64,000 bases of DNA, taken from positions 1 through 64,000 of the forward strand of contig NZ_BCRG01000002.1 in the NCBI RefSeq assembly GCF_001552475.1, in the 5' to 3' direction. Position numbers and translations under genes: made by a program. Position 1 is the stretch's first letter, and each line of letters opens with the position of its first letter. Source of the stretch: Microbacterium oleivorans NBRC 103075. Its GTDB lineage: Bacteria; Actinomycetota; Actinomycetes; Actinomycetales; Microbacteriaceae. Of this stretch, positions 55,762 to 64,000 are shown piece after piece. The notes under the pieces were generated by a model, which saw only the letters and a list, made by a program, of their open reading frames with translations, was not told the DNA's origin and ran no database searches.

Positions 55762-55764
55762 TCT
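55759..55764 (+). promoter_or_regulatory. -10 hexamer TAATCT upstream of ilvE
   Basis: TAATCT overlaps the leuB stop codon and lies 6 bases before an ATG (55771) that opens a 12-codon frame ending just before ilvE. Confidence 0.45.
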
Positions 55765-55770
55765 GAGGGG

Positions 55771-55809
55771 ATGCGCGTCGCGCAGCCCCCGCGCGAGGAA
55801 CAGGACTGA
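55771..55809 (+). CDS. Possible leaderless upstream ORF (12 residues) before ilvE
   Basis: ATG 55771 to TGA 55809 encodes [12 protein letters not shown]. Its start is exactly 6 bases after a TAATCT -10, the same leaderless spacing as known genes here, and its stop is one base before the ilvE ATG. It has one Val and no Leu or Ile, so it is not a classical branched-chain attenuator; it could serve to couple translation to ilvE. Confidence 0.4.
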   Translation: MRVAQPPREEQD

Positions 55810-55810
55810 C

Positions 55811-56905
55811 ATGACCCTCACCGACTCGACCGCCGCACCGCTCACCTTCTCGGTGACGAAGAATCTGGCCGCGGTCTCGCCGTCCGCCCGCGAGGAGATC
55901 CTCGCCAACCCCGGGTTCGGCACGAACTTCACCGACCACATGGTCGACATCTGCTGGTCGTCGAAGGGCGGCTGGCACCGTCCGCGCGTCTCGCCGTACG
56001 GTCCCATCTCGCTGTCGCCGGCCGCCGCCGTGCTGCACTACGGCCAGGAGATCTTCGAGGGCATCAAGGCCTACCGCCATGCCGACGGATCGATCCACAC
56101 GTTCCGTCCCGAGCAGAACGCGCGCCGGCTGCAGCGCTCGGCGCGGCGAATGGCGCTTCCCGAGCTGCCCGAGGAGTACTTCCTGCAGTCGCTGCGCGAA
56201 CTCATCGCCGTCGACGGTGACTGGGTCCCGTCAGGAGACGACCAGAGCCTCTACCTCCGTCCCTTCATGTTCGCCAAGGAAGCGTTCCTGGGGGTGCGCC
56301 CCGCGCAGAAGGTGGCCTACTACCTGATCGCCAGCCCTGCCGGCGCCTACTTCAAGGGCGGGGTCAGCCCCGTGAAGATCTGGCTGAGCGAGGACTATGC
56401 CCGCGCAGGCAGGGGCGGCACCGGTGCGGCCAAGACGGGCGGCAACTACGCGGCCAGCCTGCTGCCCCAGGCCGAGGCCTACGAGAAAGGCTGCGACCAG
56501 GTCGTCTTCCTCGACGAAGACGGCAACGTCGAAGAACTCGGTGGCATGAACGTGGTCTTCGTGATGAAGGACGGCACGCTCGTGACCCCTGAGTCGGAGT
56601 CGATCCTCGCCGGCATTACGCGCGACTCGATCCTGCAGCTGGCCGAAGACCGCGGGCACCGCGTCGAGCGCCGCCCGGTCTCCCTCACCGAGTGGCGCGA
56701 TGGCGTGGCCTCCGGTGACATCGTCGAGGTATTCGCCTGCGGCACGGCCGCGGTCGTCACGCCCATCGGCGCACTGATGGCCACCGACTTCGAGGATGCC
56801 CAGCCGACAGGGACGCTCGCCCTGGAGCTTCGTCAGCACCTCACCGACATTCAATACGGTCGCGCCGAGGACGTGCACGGCTGGCTGACGCGGCTGGACG
56901 GTTGA
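55811..56905 (+). CDS. ilvE: Branched-chain amino acid aminotransferase
   Basis: A 364-residue class IV PLP aminotransferase that makes valine, leucine and isoleucine from their 2-oxo acids. The PLP lysine is in [12 protein letters not shown] (K208), with [22 protein letters not shown] following and the [12 protein letters not shown] cofactor-phosphate loop. Full length. A short Shine-Dalgarno (GAGGAA) lies inside the upstream small ORF. Confidence 0.96.
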   Translation: MTLTDSTAAPLTFSVTKNLAAVSPSAREEILANPGFGTNFTDHMVDICWSSKGGWHRPRVSPYGPISLSPAAAVLHYGQEIFEGIKAYRHADGSIHTFRPEQNARRLQRSARRMALPELPEEYFLQSLRELIAVDGDWVPSGDDQSLYLRPFMFAKEAFLGVRPAQKVAYYLIASPAGAYFKGGVSPVKIWLSEDYARAGRGGTGAAKTGGNYAASLLPQAEAYEKGCDQVVFLDEDGNVEELGGMNVVFVMKDGTLVTPESESILAGITRDSILQLAEDRGHRVERRPVSLTEWRDGVASGDIVEVFACGTAAVVTPIGALMATDFEDAQPTGTLALELRQHLTDIQYGRAEDVHGWLTRLDG

Positions 56906-56908
56906 CCC

Positions 56909-57676
56909 ATGCGCATCGTCCGCTACAGCCGCAACGAGGCCATCCGCTACGGAATCATCGACGAGAAGGAGGTCGTCGAGCTTGCCGGTGATCCCCTCTT
57001 CGCCGGGTTCGAGACGACGGGGGAGCGGATCCCGCTCGCCGAGATCACTCTTCTCGCGCCGTCCATCCCGAGATCGAAGATCGTCTGCGTCGGCAAGAAC
57101 TACCGTGACCACGCCGCCGAGATGGGTGGCGAGGCGCCCGGCGAGCCGCTGCTGTTCCTGAAGCCCAACACCTCGGTAATCGGTCCGGATGATGCGATCG
57201 TCCGTCCGTCACAGTCGCGGCGCACCGATTACGAGGGGGAGCTCGCTGTCGTCATCGGCCGCGTGGCGAAGAACGTGCCGGCCGACAGGGCGCTCGACTA
57301 CGTCTTCGGCTACACGATCGGCAACGACGTCACGGCGCGAGACCTGCAGAAGTCCGACGGCCAGTGGTCGCGTGCCAAGGGGTTCGACACGTTCTGCCCG
57401 CTGGGACCGATCATCGAGACGGAATTCGATCTCGACGGCGGTGCCCGCATCGTGACCCGCGTGAACGGCGAGGTCCGCCAGGATGGTCCGATCTCGGACA
57501 TGGTCCACTCGGTTCCCGACATCATCGCCTACGCGTCTGCGGCGTTCACGCTGCTGCCCGGCGATGTGATCCTCACCGGCACGCCCGCGGGCATCGGCGA
57601 GTTCGGGGCCGGAGACGTCGTCGAAGTGGAGATCTCGGGACTCGGCATCCTGCGCAACACGGCGCGGAATGCCTGA
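56909..57676 (+). CDS. Fumarylacetoacetate hydrolase family protein
   Basis: A 255-residue metal-dependent enzyme of the FAH fold. The sequence shows [14 protein letters not shown], the metal-binding acids in [11 protein letters not shown] and [14 protein letters not shown], and [12 protein letters not shown]. Members hydrolyse or decarboxylate 2-oxo diacids (for example 5-oxopent-3-ene or oxaloacetate types); the substrate is not decided by the sequence. It follows ilvE by 3 bases and overlaps the MFS gene by 8. Proximity to gltX is common in actinobacteria. Confidence 0.9.
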   Translation: MRIVRYSRNEAIRYGIIDEKEVVELAGDPLFAGFETTGERIPLAEITLLAPSIPRSKIVCVGKNYRDHAAEMGGEAPGEPLLFLKPNTSVIGPDDAIVRPSQSRRTDYEGELAVVIGRVAKNVPADRALDYVFGYTIGNDVTARDLQKSDGQWSRAKGFDTFCPLGPIIETEFDLDGGARIVTRVNGEVRQDGPISDMVHSVPDIIAYASAAFTLLPGDVILTGTPAGIGEFGAGDVVEVEISGLGILRNTARNA

Positions 57677-58904
57677 CGGAGAGCTCCTCTCCACGACGGC
57701 GGGCGATGTCGCCCGCATCCAGCGGCGGACCGTCGGAGTCCTCGCGGCCGGTCAGATCCTCGGCGGTGTCGCCTTCGGAGCGACCGTGTCGCTCGGCGCG
57801 CTTCTCGCTGCCGACCTGTCGGGTGAGGAATCGCTGTCAGGGTTCGCGACGGCATCCGTCACGCTCGGAGCAGCCCTCTGTGCGATCCCGCTGGCGCGAC
57901 TCGCAGCCGCTCAGGGGCGTCGGCGCGCGCTGACCCTCGGCAACCTGCTCGCGCTGGTCGGGATCGCCGTCGTGATCACGTCCGCAGCGCTCCGCCTGTT
58001 CCCGCTGCTGTTGGTCGGAGTGATCCTGATCGGCGCCGGCAACGCCGGCAACCTGCAGTCCCGTTTCGCCGCGACCGACCTCTCTCAGCCGGGCCGTCGC
58101 GGCCGCGATCTCGGCACCGTCGTCTGGGCGACGACGGTAGGCGGGGTCGTCGGGCCCCTCATGTTGACTCCCGGCGAGGCGGTCGGGCACTGGCTCGGGA
58201 TGCCGCCCCTCACCGGCTCGTACGCCTTCTCGATCGTCGCGCAGACCCTCGCCCTGACGCTCTATCTCGTCGCACTGCGGCCGGATCCGTTGAAGATCGC
58301 GCAGCGGATCGCCCGTACTCGGGATGCCGGGGCGCAGCGCATCGTCGAGGTCGACCGTCCCATCGTCGCCAGGTATGCGGTGTTCGCGGTCGCGGGCTCT
58401 CACGTCACGATGGCGTCGGTCATGGCGATGACGCCCGTCCATCTCTCGCATCTCGACCCGCGGAACGTCACGACGATCGTCGGAGTCACGATCGCCCTGC
58501 ACGTGTTCGGCATGTACGGGTTGTCGCCGGTCTTCGGCATCCTCGCGGACCGGTGGGGCCGTCTGCGAACGATCCTCCTCGGCCAGGCGATTCTCGCGGC
58601 CTCGCTGGTCACGGCAGCGATCGCCCCGAACTCTCCGACGGCGGTCCTGATCGCTCTCCTCCTCCTCGGTCTCGGCTGGAGCGCGGCGACCGTCGGAGGC
58701 GCAGCCCTCTTGACGGAGGCGACGCCGACCGAATTGCGTCCGCTCAGGCAGGGTCGGAGTGACACGGCGATGACCCTGTCGGCCGCGATCGGCTCGGTGC
58801 TGGCGGGCGGCATCCTCGGTCTGATCGGCTACGGCGGGCTCGCGCTGGTGGCTCTCACGGTCGTTATCGCGATCACCGTGCTTTCGCCGTACGCGCGGCG
58901 CTGA
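57669..58904 (+). CDS. MFS transporter
   Basis: A 411-residue, roughly 12-helix permease with a charged [16 protein letters not shown] loop in the second half (motif A type). A conserved feature is the [30 protein letters not shown] segment. The first ATG at 57669 overlaps the 3' end of the FAH-family gene, so it belongs to the ilvE operon. Substrate unknown. Confidence 0.85.
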   Translation: MPDGELLSTTAGDVARIQRRTVGVLAAGQILGGVAFGATVSLGALLAADLSGEESLSGFATASVTLGAALCAIPLARLAAAQGRRRALTLGNLLALVGIAVVITSAALRLFPLLLVGVILIGAGNAGNLQSRFAATDLSQPGRRGRDLGTVVWATTVGGVVGPLMLTPGEAVGHWLGMPPLTGSYAFSIVAQTLALTLYLVALRPDPLKIAQRIARTRDAGAQRIVEVDRPIVARYAVFAVAGSHVTMASVMAMTPVHLSHLDPRNVTTIVGVTIALHVFGMYGLSPVFGILADRWGRLRTILLGQAILAASLVTAAIAPNSPTAVLIALLLLGLGWSAATVGGAALLTEATPTELRPLRQGRSDTAMTLSAAIGSVLAGGILGLIGYGGLALVALTVVIAITVLSPYARR

Positions 58905-58942
58905 GCCCGCTTCACGTCTCGGAAGGGGAGGGGCTGCGGTCG

Positions 58943-58948
58943 TAGACT
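58943..58948 (+). promoter_or_regulatory. -10 hexamer TAGACT for gltX
   Basis: TAGACT lies 8 bases before the gltX ATG. Confidence 0.45.
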
Positions 58949-58956
58949 GGGATGCG

Positions 58957-60471
58957 ATGTCCACTGCACCGCACCCCTTGACCACGACCGCTTCCGGCTC
59001 GGACGTCCGCGTCCGCTTCTGCCCCTCGCCGACGGGGCTCCCGCACGTCGGGATGGTCCGCACTGCCCTGTTCAACTGGGCCTACGCGCGACACACCGGC
59101 GGCAAGATGATCTTCCGCGTGGAGGACACCGACGCCGCGCGCGACAGCGAGGAGAGCTACCGCCAGCTCGTCGACGCGCTGACGTGGCTCGAGATCGACT
59201 GGGACGAAGGCGTCGAGAAGGGCGGCCCGCACGAGCCGTACCGGCAGTCGCAGCGCCACGACATCTACCGCGAGGTCCTCGACAAGCTCATCGCCAGCGG
59301 CGCCGTGTACGAGTCCTACTCGACGGCGGACGAGATCGATGCGCGCAATGCCGCGGCCGGGCGCGCGAAGCAGCTGGGCTACGACAACTACGACCGGACG
59401 CTGACCGATGAGCAGAAGTCCGCCTTCCGTGCGGAGGGTCGGGAGCCCGCGTGGCGTCTTCGTGTGCCCGCGGAGGACGTCACCTATGTCGACCTCATCC
59501 GCGGTGAAGTCACCTTCCCGGCAGGGTCTTTCCCCGACTTCGTGATCGTGCGTGCGGGCGGGATCCCGCTGTACACGTTCACGAACCCGGTCGACGACGC
59601 TCTCATGGGCATCACGCACGTCCTCCGCGGCGAGGACCTCATGCCGTCGACCGCTCGTCAGCTCGCGCTGTACAGCGCCCTCGTCGACGCGGGTGTCACC
59701 GACTTCGTCCCGCGCTTCGCGCACATGCCCCTCGTCCTCGGGGAGGAGGGCACGAAGAAGCTCTCCAAGCGCGACCCGAAGGCCGACCTGTTCCTGCAGC
59801 GCGAGAAGGGCTTCATCCACGAGGGGCTCTTGAACTATCTCTCGCTTCTTGGCTGGTCGATCGCGGCCGACCGCGACGTGTTCTCGCGTCAGGAACTGAT
59901 CGAGGCGTTCGACATCGTCAACGTCAACCCGAATCCGGCCCGCTTCGACCAGAAGAAGGCCGAGTCGATCAACGGTGACCACATCCGGATGCTGGCGCCC
60001 GAAGACTTCGCGTCGCGCCTGGTTCCGTACCTCGTCGGCGCCGGCGTCGTCAGCACACCCCCCACCGACGCTCAGCGCGAGATGCTGACGAAGGCGGCGC
60101 CGCTCGTCCAGGAACGCATGCAGATGCTGGGCGAGGCGCCGGGGCTCCTCGGTTTCCTCTTCCGCGACGTGGACTCCTACGACGAGGACGCACTCAAGGG
60201 ACTCCCCGCGAACGCGGCGGAGGTCCTCGAAGCATCCGTCGCCGCGCTCCAGGGTGTTCCTGCCGAGGAATTCCACGCCGAGGCGATCCAGGCGGCCCTC
60301 GCCGGCGCGCTCATCGACGGGCTCGGTCTGAAGCCGCGGGTGGCGTACGGACCCGCCCGCGTGGCGCTGAGTGGACGTCGGATCTCGCCGCCCCTCTTCG
60401 AGTCGATGGAGCTGCTGGGCAAGGACGTGTCGATCGCTCGCCTCGAGCGGCTGCGGGCGACACGCGGCTGA
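58957..60471 (+). CDS. gltX: Glutamyl-tRNA synthetase
   Basis: A 504-residue class Ic aminoacyl-tRNA synthetase. The HIGH motif reads HVGM at residues 30-33 ([13 protein letters not shown]) and the KMSKS motif reads KLSKR ([12 protein letters not shown]). No amidotransferase genes are in the window, so whether it also charges tRNA-Gln, as in many actinobacteria, cannot be seen. The neighbour downstream is tRNA-Gln itself. Confidence 0.96.
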   Translation: MSTAPHPLTTTASGSDVRVRFCPSPTGLPHVGMVRTALFNWAYARHTGGKMIFRVEDTDAARDSEESYRQLVDALTWLEIDWDEGVEKGGPHEPYRQSQRHDIYREVLDKLIASGAVYESYSTADEIDARNAAAGRAKQLGYDNYDRTLTDEQKSAFRAEGREPAWRLRVPAEDVTYVDLIRGEVTFPAGSFPDFVIVRAGGIPLYTFTNPVDDALMGITHVLRGEDLMPSTARQLALYSALVDAGVTDFVPRFAHMPLVLGEEGTKKLSKRDPKADLFLQREKGFIHEGLLNYLSLLGWSIAADRDVFSRQELIEAFDIVNVNPNPARFDQKKAESINGDHIRMLAPEDFASRLVPYLVGAGVVSTPPTDAQREMLTKAAPLVQERMQMLGEAPGLLGFLFRDVDSYDEDALKGLPANAAEVLEASVAALQGVPAEEFHAEAIQAALAGALIDGLGLKPRVAYGPARVALSGRRISPPLFESMELLGKDVSIARLERLRATRG

Positions 60472-60480
60472 CGCCTCGGT

Positions 60481-60509
60481 TTGGCCGGGACCGCGCCGTG
60501 GGCTAAGCT
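60481..60509 (+). promoter_or_regulatory. Promoter of tRNA-Gln
   Basis: -35 TTGGCC (60481-60486), a 17-base spacer, -10 TAAGCT (60504-60509). The tRNA begins 32 bases after the -10. This is the best complete housekeeping-type promoter in the window. Confidence 0.65.
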
Positions 60510-60540
60510 TGACCCTCGGAACGGTTTCGGCCGGATCCCT

Positions 60541-60612
60541 TGGGGTATGGTGTAATTGGCAACACGGCGGTTTCTGGTTCCGTTGTTCTTGGTTCGAGTC
60601 CAGGTACCCCAG
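60541..60612 (+). tRNA. tRNA-Gln (anticodon CTG)
   Basis: 72 bases. Acceptor stem TGGGGTA pairs with TACCCCA, discriminator G, anticodon loop TTCTGGT with anticodon CTG, T-loop GTTCGAGTC. The last anticodon-stem pair is T-T. CCA is not encoded. Confidence 0.95.
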
Positions 60613-60619
60613 CAAGATG

Positions 60620-60650
60620 AAAAACCCCCGCTCCGGCGGGGGTTTTTGCT
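60620..60650 (+). terminator. Intrinsic terminator after tRNA-Gln
   Basis: AAAAACCCCCGC, loop TCCG, then GCGGGGGTTTTT: a 7-bp GC stem extended by five A-T pairs, with a U-run. Textbook form. Confidence 0.92.
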
Positions 60651-60699
60651 TTTGCCTTGAGAGGTGTTCCCACGCTCCGCGCAGGCGCACAATGGTCGC

Positions 60700-60915
60700 A
60701 TGGGACTCTTCACTCAGCGACCGGAAGAACCGTCGGAATGGGGCGGGCTGCCGTCCGAACCGTTCGACCCGCGAAGCCCCGTCGAACGACTGGGTGACGG
60801 ACCGACCGCGGGGGACTGGTCGCCGGATCTCCTCTCCGAGGCGCCCGTCACAGCGACCTGGGTCGAGATCCCCGTTGATCCTGCACCCGAGGGGGGCTCC
60901 GGCGACGGAGACTGA
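60700..60915 (+). CDS. Small conserved acidic protein of unknown function
   Basis: A 71-residue acidic, Pro-rich protein beginning MGLFTQRPEEPSEWGGLPSEP; I recall similar short proteins in other Microbacteriaceae, with no known function. No domain, signal or membrane segment. ATG 60700 is preferred over 60664 because conservation by memory begins at MGLF and a CACAAT element lies 6 bases upstream. Its stop is 3 bases from the stop of the convergent DUF262 gene. Confidence 0.65.
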   Translation: MGLFTQRPEEPSEWGGLPSEPFDPRSPVERLGDGPTAGDWSPDLLSEAPVTATWVEIPVDPAPEGGSGDGD

Positions 60916-60917
60916 TC

Positions 60918-62930
60918 TCAGCGCATCGCGTCGCCGATGTAGGAGTACTTGATGAAGACCTCTGACGCCCAGCCGGCTTCTTCGAGCACTCCCTGCACAG
61001 CGGAGAGCATGTACTTCGAATCCCAGCCCATGTAGAGGTACTGACCCTCACCGAGCTGATCCCATTGTCCGTTCCAGGCCATCGCGGGGTAGACCGGGCC
61101 GCCTCGACGGGCGCTGTAGTCCACGACGCTCTTCCGCGAGTCCGCCCACAGTCTGGCGAACACCCGGTTGAACAGATACCGCACGTCGCGCACGTCCCAG
61201 TGCTCACCGCGGTACTCGACGTAGTCGAACTCTCGCTGCCAACCCCGCGGCCACCCGCCACGCTTTTTCGCATCGAGGATCGGGGTCAGGTTGTCATCGT
61301 CGATCCCGACGACGGCCGGGCGAGGCCACGCCTCCATGAAGCGAGCCGTCAGCTCCTCCGTGCGAGCGGCGATCTGCGCCGTCGACCACGCCTCGGCATC
61401 CGCAATCCGGCGCGTGACCTCGAGCCGGCTGGCGGCGTAACTGGAGCGCTTGACGGGGAAGGTCGCATCGAAGACACGCTCGAAGGCATCGGCTTCCAGG
61501 AGGGTGAGGTTCCCGAGGGTTCCCACGAGTGCGCGGTGCGCGTTCTGCTCGTCGTCGCTGAAGTCCGCCCACCGACGGGCGCCGTCACCCGTCCAGTCAT
61601 CCGACGGTGTGACCGGCAGCACGTGATCGAGATCCAGTTCCGCGTCGGCGTCGACGCCCGCGAGCCGCGCGAGGACGAACCCTGCGTGGGGCAGTTCCCC
61701 GTAGCGCAGGCCGACCCGCGTGCGCTCATCGGACGGCGTGATGCGCGCGATCGCGTGGACGAGCGCGTCCATGCCGTCGTCGGCCGCGCGGCAGAAGCGC
61801 GCGACGAGGCGATCGATCGGCAACCCGACGACGGTCCGCCGCAGCAGGAGGGATTCGACATGGGTGAGGGCGACGAACAGATCGGATGCCGCCAGCTCGC
61901 CGTGCAGGTGATCGCGATACAGGCGCATGGCGATCGGGTACATGCCACGCCCGAGGGTGTTGATCGCTCCGAAGTGTCGCCCGACACCGGCATCCGTCGC
62001 CGAGGCGGGATCGAGGAGGAGTCGGTAGATCTCCGACAACTCCCGCCACTGGAGGGCGTGTCCCCGGAGGGTGTCGAGATCGAGCCGCGGGAACTCGTGG
62101 CGGAACGCGTCGTACACACCGCGCTCGCCCTCGACGAGCACTTCGCGGCCCGTCAGCATGACCAGGTAGTCGCGCCAAAACGCCCCGATCTGCTCGCCGG
62201 TGTTCGCTTCGATCGGCAGCCAGTAGTCGTTCTCGATCTCGCTCTGCTCGCTGTGCGAGAGGCCCATGAGGACGTAGTTGTGGATGAGCTCGTGGTCGCG
62301 AAGAGGCTCGCCCGTGGAGTTGAGGCTCTCGAAGATCTGCTGCGCGTTCGCCTGACCGCCCAGGGTGATCGACACGTGCTCGAGTTTGCGGAGGCCGCGC
62401 CAGATGCCGGCGGCCTCGTCGGGGCGGATCTGGCTACGGAAGAACGCGTAGTTGTCGTCGAAGCGCGAAACCCGGTCGGCGTCGGCGGGGGAGCGGCGAT
62501 CGAGGACCACACTCTCGAAGACGTCCGCCCAGGCGCGGTGCGGGCGCAGCTTGGTGCGTCCCGGCTCGTCGCTTCGCACGAGGACGGCCTCGAGTTCGCC
62601 AGCCAGCGCGGGGTCGTCGTCGCGAAGGGTGTGGTGCAGTGCCGCGATCAGAAGCATGAGGGTCGTCACGCGCTGCTGGCCATCGATCAGGACGAGGTGA
62701 GCATCGTCGGCCGCCGAGGTACTCGCCGTCGAAAGGATCGACCCGATGAAGTGGGTCTGGCCGTCCTCGGTGTCGGCGACGGCGCGGATGTCGCCGAGCA
62801 GCTGCTCGCACCCGCCGATGTCCCATCGATACTGCCGTTGATAGACGGGGACGACGATCGTGGTGTCGGAGGCGGAGAGCCAGTCGATCGTGTTGACGGC
62901 TGTCGCATCGACGTTCGTAGCAGTGCTCAT
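60918..62930 (-). CDS. DUF262/DUF1524 protein, GmrSD/SspE-like nuclease-NTPase
   Basis: A 670-residue protein. The N-terminal DUF262 (ParB/Srx-like) domain has VPVYQRQYRW (28-36) and the nucleotide-handling DGQQR motif (83-87). The C-terminal half holds a DUF1524 HNH-like domain with LDHVLP (D435, H436), then LGNLTLLEADAF. About 120 extra residues follow, rich in aromatics (YVEYRGEHWDVRDVRYLFNRVF, YLYMGWDSKYML). Such fusions (GmrSD, BrxU, SspE) restrict modified or unmodified phage DNA; stand-alone members are often annotated as DUF262 proteins. No modification or dnd/ssp genes are nearby. It may be anti-phage; not shown. Confidence 0.85.
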   Translation of the reverse strand: MSTATNVDATAVNTIDWLSASDTTIVVPVYQRQYRWDIGGCEQLLGDIRAVADTEDGQTHFIGSILSTASTSAADDAHLVLIDGQQRVTTLMLLIAALHHTLRDDDPALAGELEAVLVRSDEPGRTKLRPHRAWADVFESVVLDRRSPADADRVSRFDDNYAFFRSQIRPDEAAGIWRGLRKLEHVSITLGGQANAQQIFESLNSTGEPLRDHELIHNYVLMGLSHSEQSEIENDYWLPIEANTGEQIGAFWRDYLVMLTGREVLVEGERGVYDAFRHEFPRLDLDTLRGHALQWRELSEIYRLLLDPASATDAGVGRHFGAINTLGRGMYPIAMRLYRDHLHGELAASDLFVALTHVESLLLRRTVVGLPIDRLVARFCRAADDGMDALVHAIARITPSDERTRVGLRYGELPHAGFVLARLAGVDADAELDLDHVLPVTPSDDWTGDGARRWADFSDDEQNAHRALVGTLGNLTLLEADAFERVFDATFPVKRSSYAASRLEVTRRIADAEAWSTAQIAARTEELTARFMEAWPRPAVVGIDDDNLTPILDAKKRGGWPRGWQREFDYVEYRGEHWDVRDVRYLFNRVFARLWADSRKSVVDYSARRGGPVYPAMAWNGQWDQLGEGQYLYMGWDSKYMLSAVQGVLEEAGWASEVFIKYSYIGDAMR

Positions 62931-62988
62931 GTTCCCCGAAATGCTCGTCGAATTTTACCGGTCGAGTCTACTGAGGCTCGCGGAGCTG

Positions 62989-63007
62989 CTAGGTAGGCTT
63001 ACCTAAG
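62989..63007. promoter_or_regulatory. Iron-box-like palindrome (DtxR/IdeR type)
   Basis: TAGGTA, GGCT, TACCTA: 6-bp perfect arms with a 4-base centre. Read on the minus strand, the first 12 bases match the DtxR/IdeR consensus (TTAGGTWAGSCT), but the second half is one base closer than in the 19-bp consensus. A TAGGCT -10-like hexamer lies inside it (62994-62999), so binding would block transcription of the downstream gene and possibly of the divergent DUF262 gene. Confidence 0.45.
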
Positions 63008-63053
63008 TCGGGCCTGTAAAAACTTCGCTCGCCCGACAGAAAGGTTGATCCGC

Positions 63054-63827
63054 ATGGGTTACATCAAGAGTGCTCTGCTCGAGGAGACCGGGTACGTCGT
63101 CCTCGACATGTACGGCAAGCAAATCGATCCCAAGGAATGGATGGACATCGAGTACGTCGACTGGAAGTCCTCCGGCGACACCCGGTTCGCGCCGCTCGCG
63201 TCCGCCAAGGGCGAGATCGAATGCAACGGCTTCTGGAACCACCAGCCGCCGCGCACCGACAAGGATGGCGTCTGGATTCCGTCGCAGACCGAGAAGGCGC
63301 CCACGCTGACCGACCGTGCGCTCGAGCCCGGCTCGAACGTCGGTCGCTGCCGCATCATCGAATTGCAGCCGAACACGTACGCCGACGCGCTGTACAACCT
63401 GCACCAGGATGACAACAACCGTCTGAACCCCGACGGCACCGGCTGGGTCGTCCGCAGCTTCTTCAACCTGACCGATGACAAGGACAGCTTCTTCGTCCTT
63501 CGCGACAACCGCACCGACCCGAATGGCGAAACCCGGATCGCCCTTCCCGCCGGCGCCCAGCTCGTCATCGACACGCAGCGTCTCTGGCACGCCGCATACC
63601 ACCCGGGCGACGCGCCCCGGTACTGCCTCATCACGTCGTGGGAGTCCGGTCCCGAGCTCGACGCCTACATGGAGAAGTACAACGGCGTGAACAAGGTCGA
63701 GAGCGTCCCGCTCGATCAGGAGACCATCGACGCCGGCCAGGCAGAGCAGGAGCGACGCATCGCCGCTCGTGCTGCCGCGCTCGCGGCTCGTGGTCAGCGC
63801 GAGGTCCTCGCGATGAGCGAGGCCTGA
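63054..63827 (+). CDS. Putative Fe(II)/2-oxoglutarate-oxygenase-like protein (cupin fold)
   Basis: A 257-residue cytosolic protein that I do not recognise by name. The middle part looks like a double-stranded beta-helix oxygenase: H117-x-D119 (NLHQDDNN), H179 (RLWHAAYH) and R189 (PRYCLITSW) ten residues after the distal His, the spacing of the metal triad and the 2-oxoglutarate Arg. The first 100 residues are mixed; the C-terminus (after 215) is a charged helix (EQERRIAARAAALAAR). The ATG at 63054 has AAGG upstream. An iron-box-like site precedes it, which fits an iron-dependent enzyme. A strong terminator follows. Confidence 0.7.
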   Translation: MGYIKSALLEETGYVVLDMYGKQIDPKEWMDIEYVDWKSSGDTRFAPLASAKGEIECNGFWNHQPPRTDKDGVWIPSQTEKAPTLTDRALEPGSNVGRCRIIELQPNTYADALYNLHQDDNNRLNPDGTGWVVRSFFNLTDDKDSFFVLRDNRTDPNGETRIALPAGAQLVIDTQRLWHAAYHPGDAPRYCLITSWESGPELDAYMEKYNGVNKVESVPLDQETIDAGQAEQERRIAARAAALAARGQREVLAMSEA

Positions 63828-63842
63828 GCCTTCCTCCACCTC

Positions 63843-63880
63843 GACGACGCCCCCGGTTTCGGCCGGGGGCGTCGTTCTTT
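63843..63880 (+). terminator. Intrinsic terminator after the oxygenase-like gene
   Basis: CGACGCCCCCGG and its complement form a 12-bp stem with a 6-base loop, followed by TTCTTT. Confidence 0.85.
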
Positions 63881-63942
63881 ACCGCATTCTTGTTTCGTGT
63901 TGGTTTCTGTTGTAACGTGTGGTCTTGTTCGAGGAGGACCAC

Positions 63943-64000
63943 ATGTACGCAACGGAGCGCCAGCAGCAGATCGAGCAGCTGATCGCCACTGACGGTCGCG
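63943..64000 (+). CDS. DeoR-family transcriptional regulator (3' partial)
   Basis: Only 19 codons are in the window: MYATERQQQIEQLIATDGR. This is the typical start of the DeoR helix-turn-helix, in which ERQQ-I-x2-L is followed by the recognition helix. In actinobacteria such genes often precede the fructose PTS and 1-phosphofructokinase genes, but what follows here is outside the window. A GAGGAGG Shine-Dalgarno lies 5 bases before ATG 63943. Confidence 0.8.
   Translation, partial: MYATERQQQIEQLIATDGR

Overview
The window looks like the chromosome of a high-GC actinobacterium of the family Microbacteriaceae, most likely Microbacterium or a close relative. The evidence is the very high GC, heavy use of GTG starts and of 4-base ATGA/GTGA gene overlaps, an actinobacterial-order LigD (Pol-PE-Lig) next to Ku, a tmRNA tag ending ALAA, a Flp/Tad pilus locus of actinobacterial type, a DUF3039 protein beside pncB-murI-rph-rdgB, and the ilvD-ilvB-ilvN-ilvC-serA-leuB-ilvE-gltX gene order. 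Genus is an inference. Most genes look chromosomal core; no prophage, insertion sequence, integrase, CRISPR array or replication origin was seen.

Layout. 1-2546: ABC exporter pair (partial at the left edge). 2588-7370: DUF3039, pncB, the murI-rph-rdgB operon and a CDF metal exporter. 7416-10722: divergent ligD and ku (end joining). 10723-11657: DedA protein and tRNA-Leu. 11770-16170: seven-gene tad pilus locus. 16210-18624: MFS transporter and prfB. 18743-21548: a four-gene envelope-stress-like operon (DUF4397 protein, lipobox-bearing sortase, ECF sigma, zinc anti-sigma) with a SigK-like promoter. 21606-24138: ftsE-ftsX-smpB, with the SmpB partner tmRNA at 26366-26734. 24142-28361: an SDR with a zinc ribbon, Nudix hydrolase, lipoprotein, hisN and tRNA-Lys. 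28427-33736: corA, a CpnT-like/nuclease/immunity toxin cassette, then a run of small-function genes. 33740-36938: osmoprotectant ABC importer. 37081-42281: FAD disulfide oxidoreductase, then an IclR regulator divergent from a CoA-transferase/thiolase operon. 42354-44530: trehalose synthesis. 44540-49666 plus 50728-57676: branched-chain amino acid and serine biosynthesis, interrupted by a TetR/MFS pair flanked on one side by two palindromic repeats. 58957-60915: gltX, tRNA-Gln and a small protein. 60918-62930: a stand-alone DUF262/DUF1524 protein of a type linked to phage restriction. 63054-63827: a putative Fe(II)/2-oxoglutarate-oxygenase-like protein behind an iron-box-like palindrome. 63943-64000: start of a DeoR regulator.

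Genes working together: IlvB/IlvN, IlvC, IlvD and IlvE with LeuB supply valine, isoleucine and leucine; ScoAB plus thiolase convert acetoacetate to acetyl-CoA; OtsA/OtsB make trehalose while the ABC importer takes up osmolytes, both being osmotic-stress functions; SmpB and tmRNA rescue ribosomes; LigD and Ku repair double-strand breaks; TadA/B/C with the pilin-like proteins build a Flp-type pilus.

A recurring theme is a TANNNT -10 hexamer 5-7 bases upstream of the start codon, which predicts many leaderless mRNAs and was used to choose several starts. The longest gene-free stretch is 52333-52518 (186 bases, holding the two palindromic repeats); every other gap is under about 130 bases.
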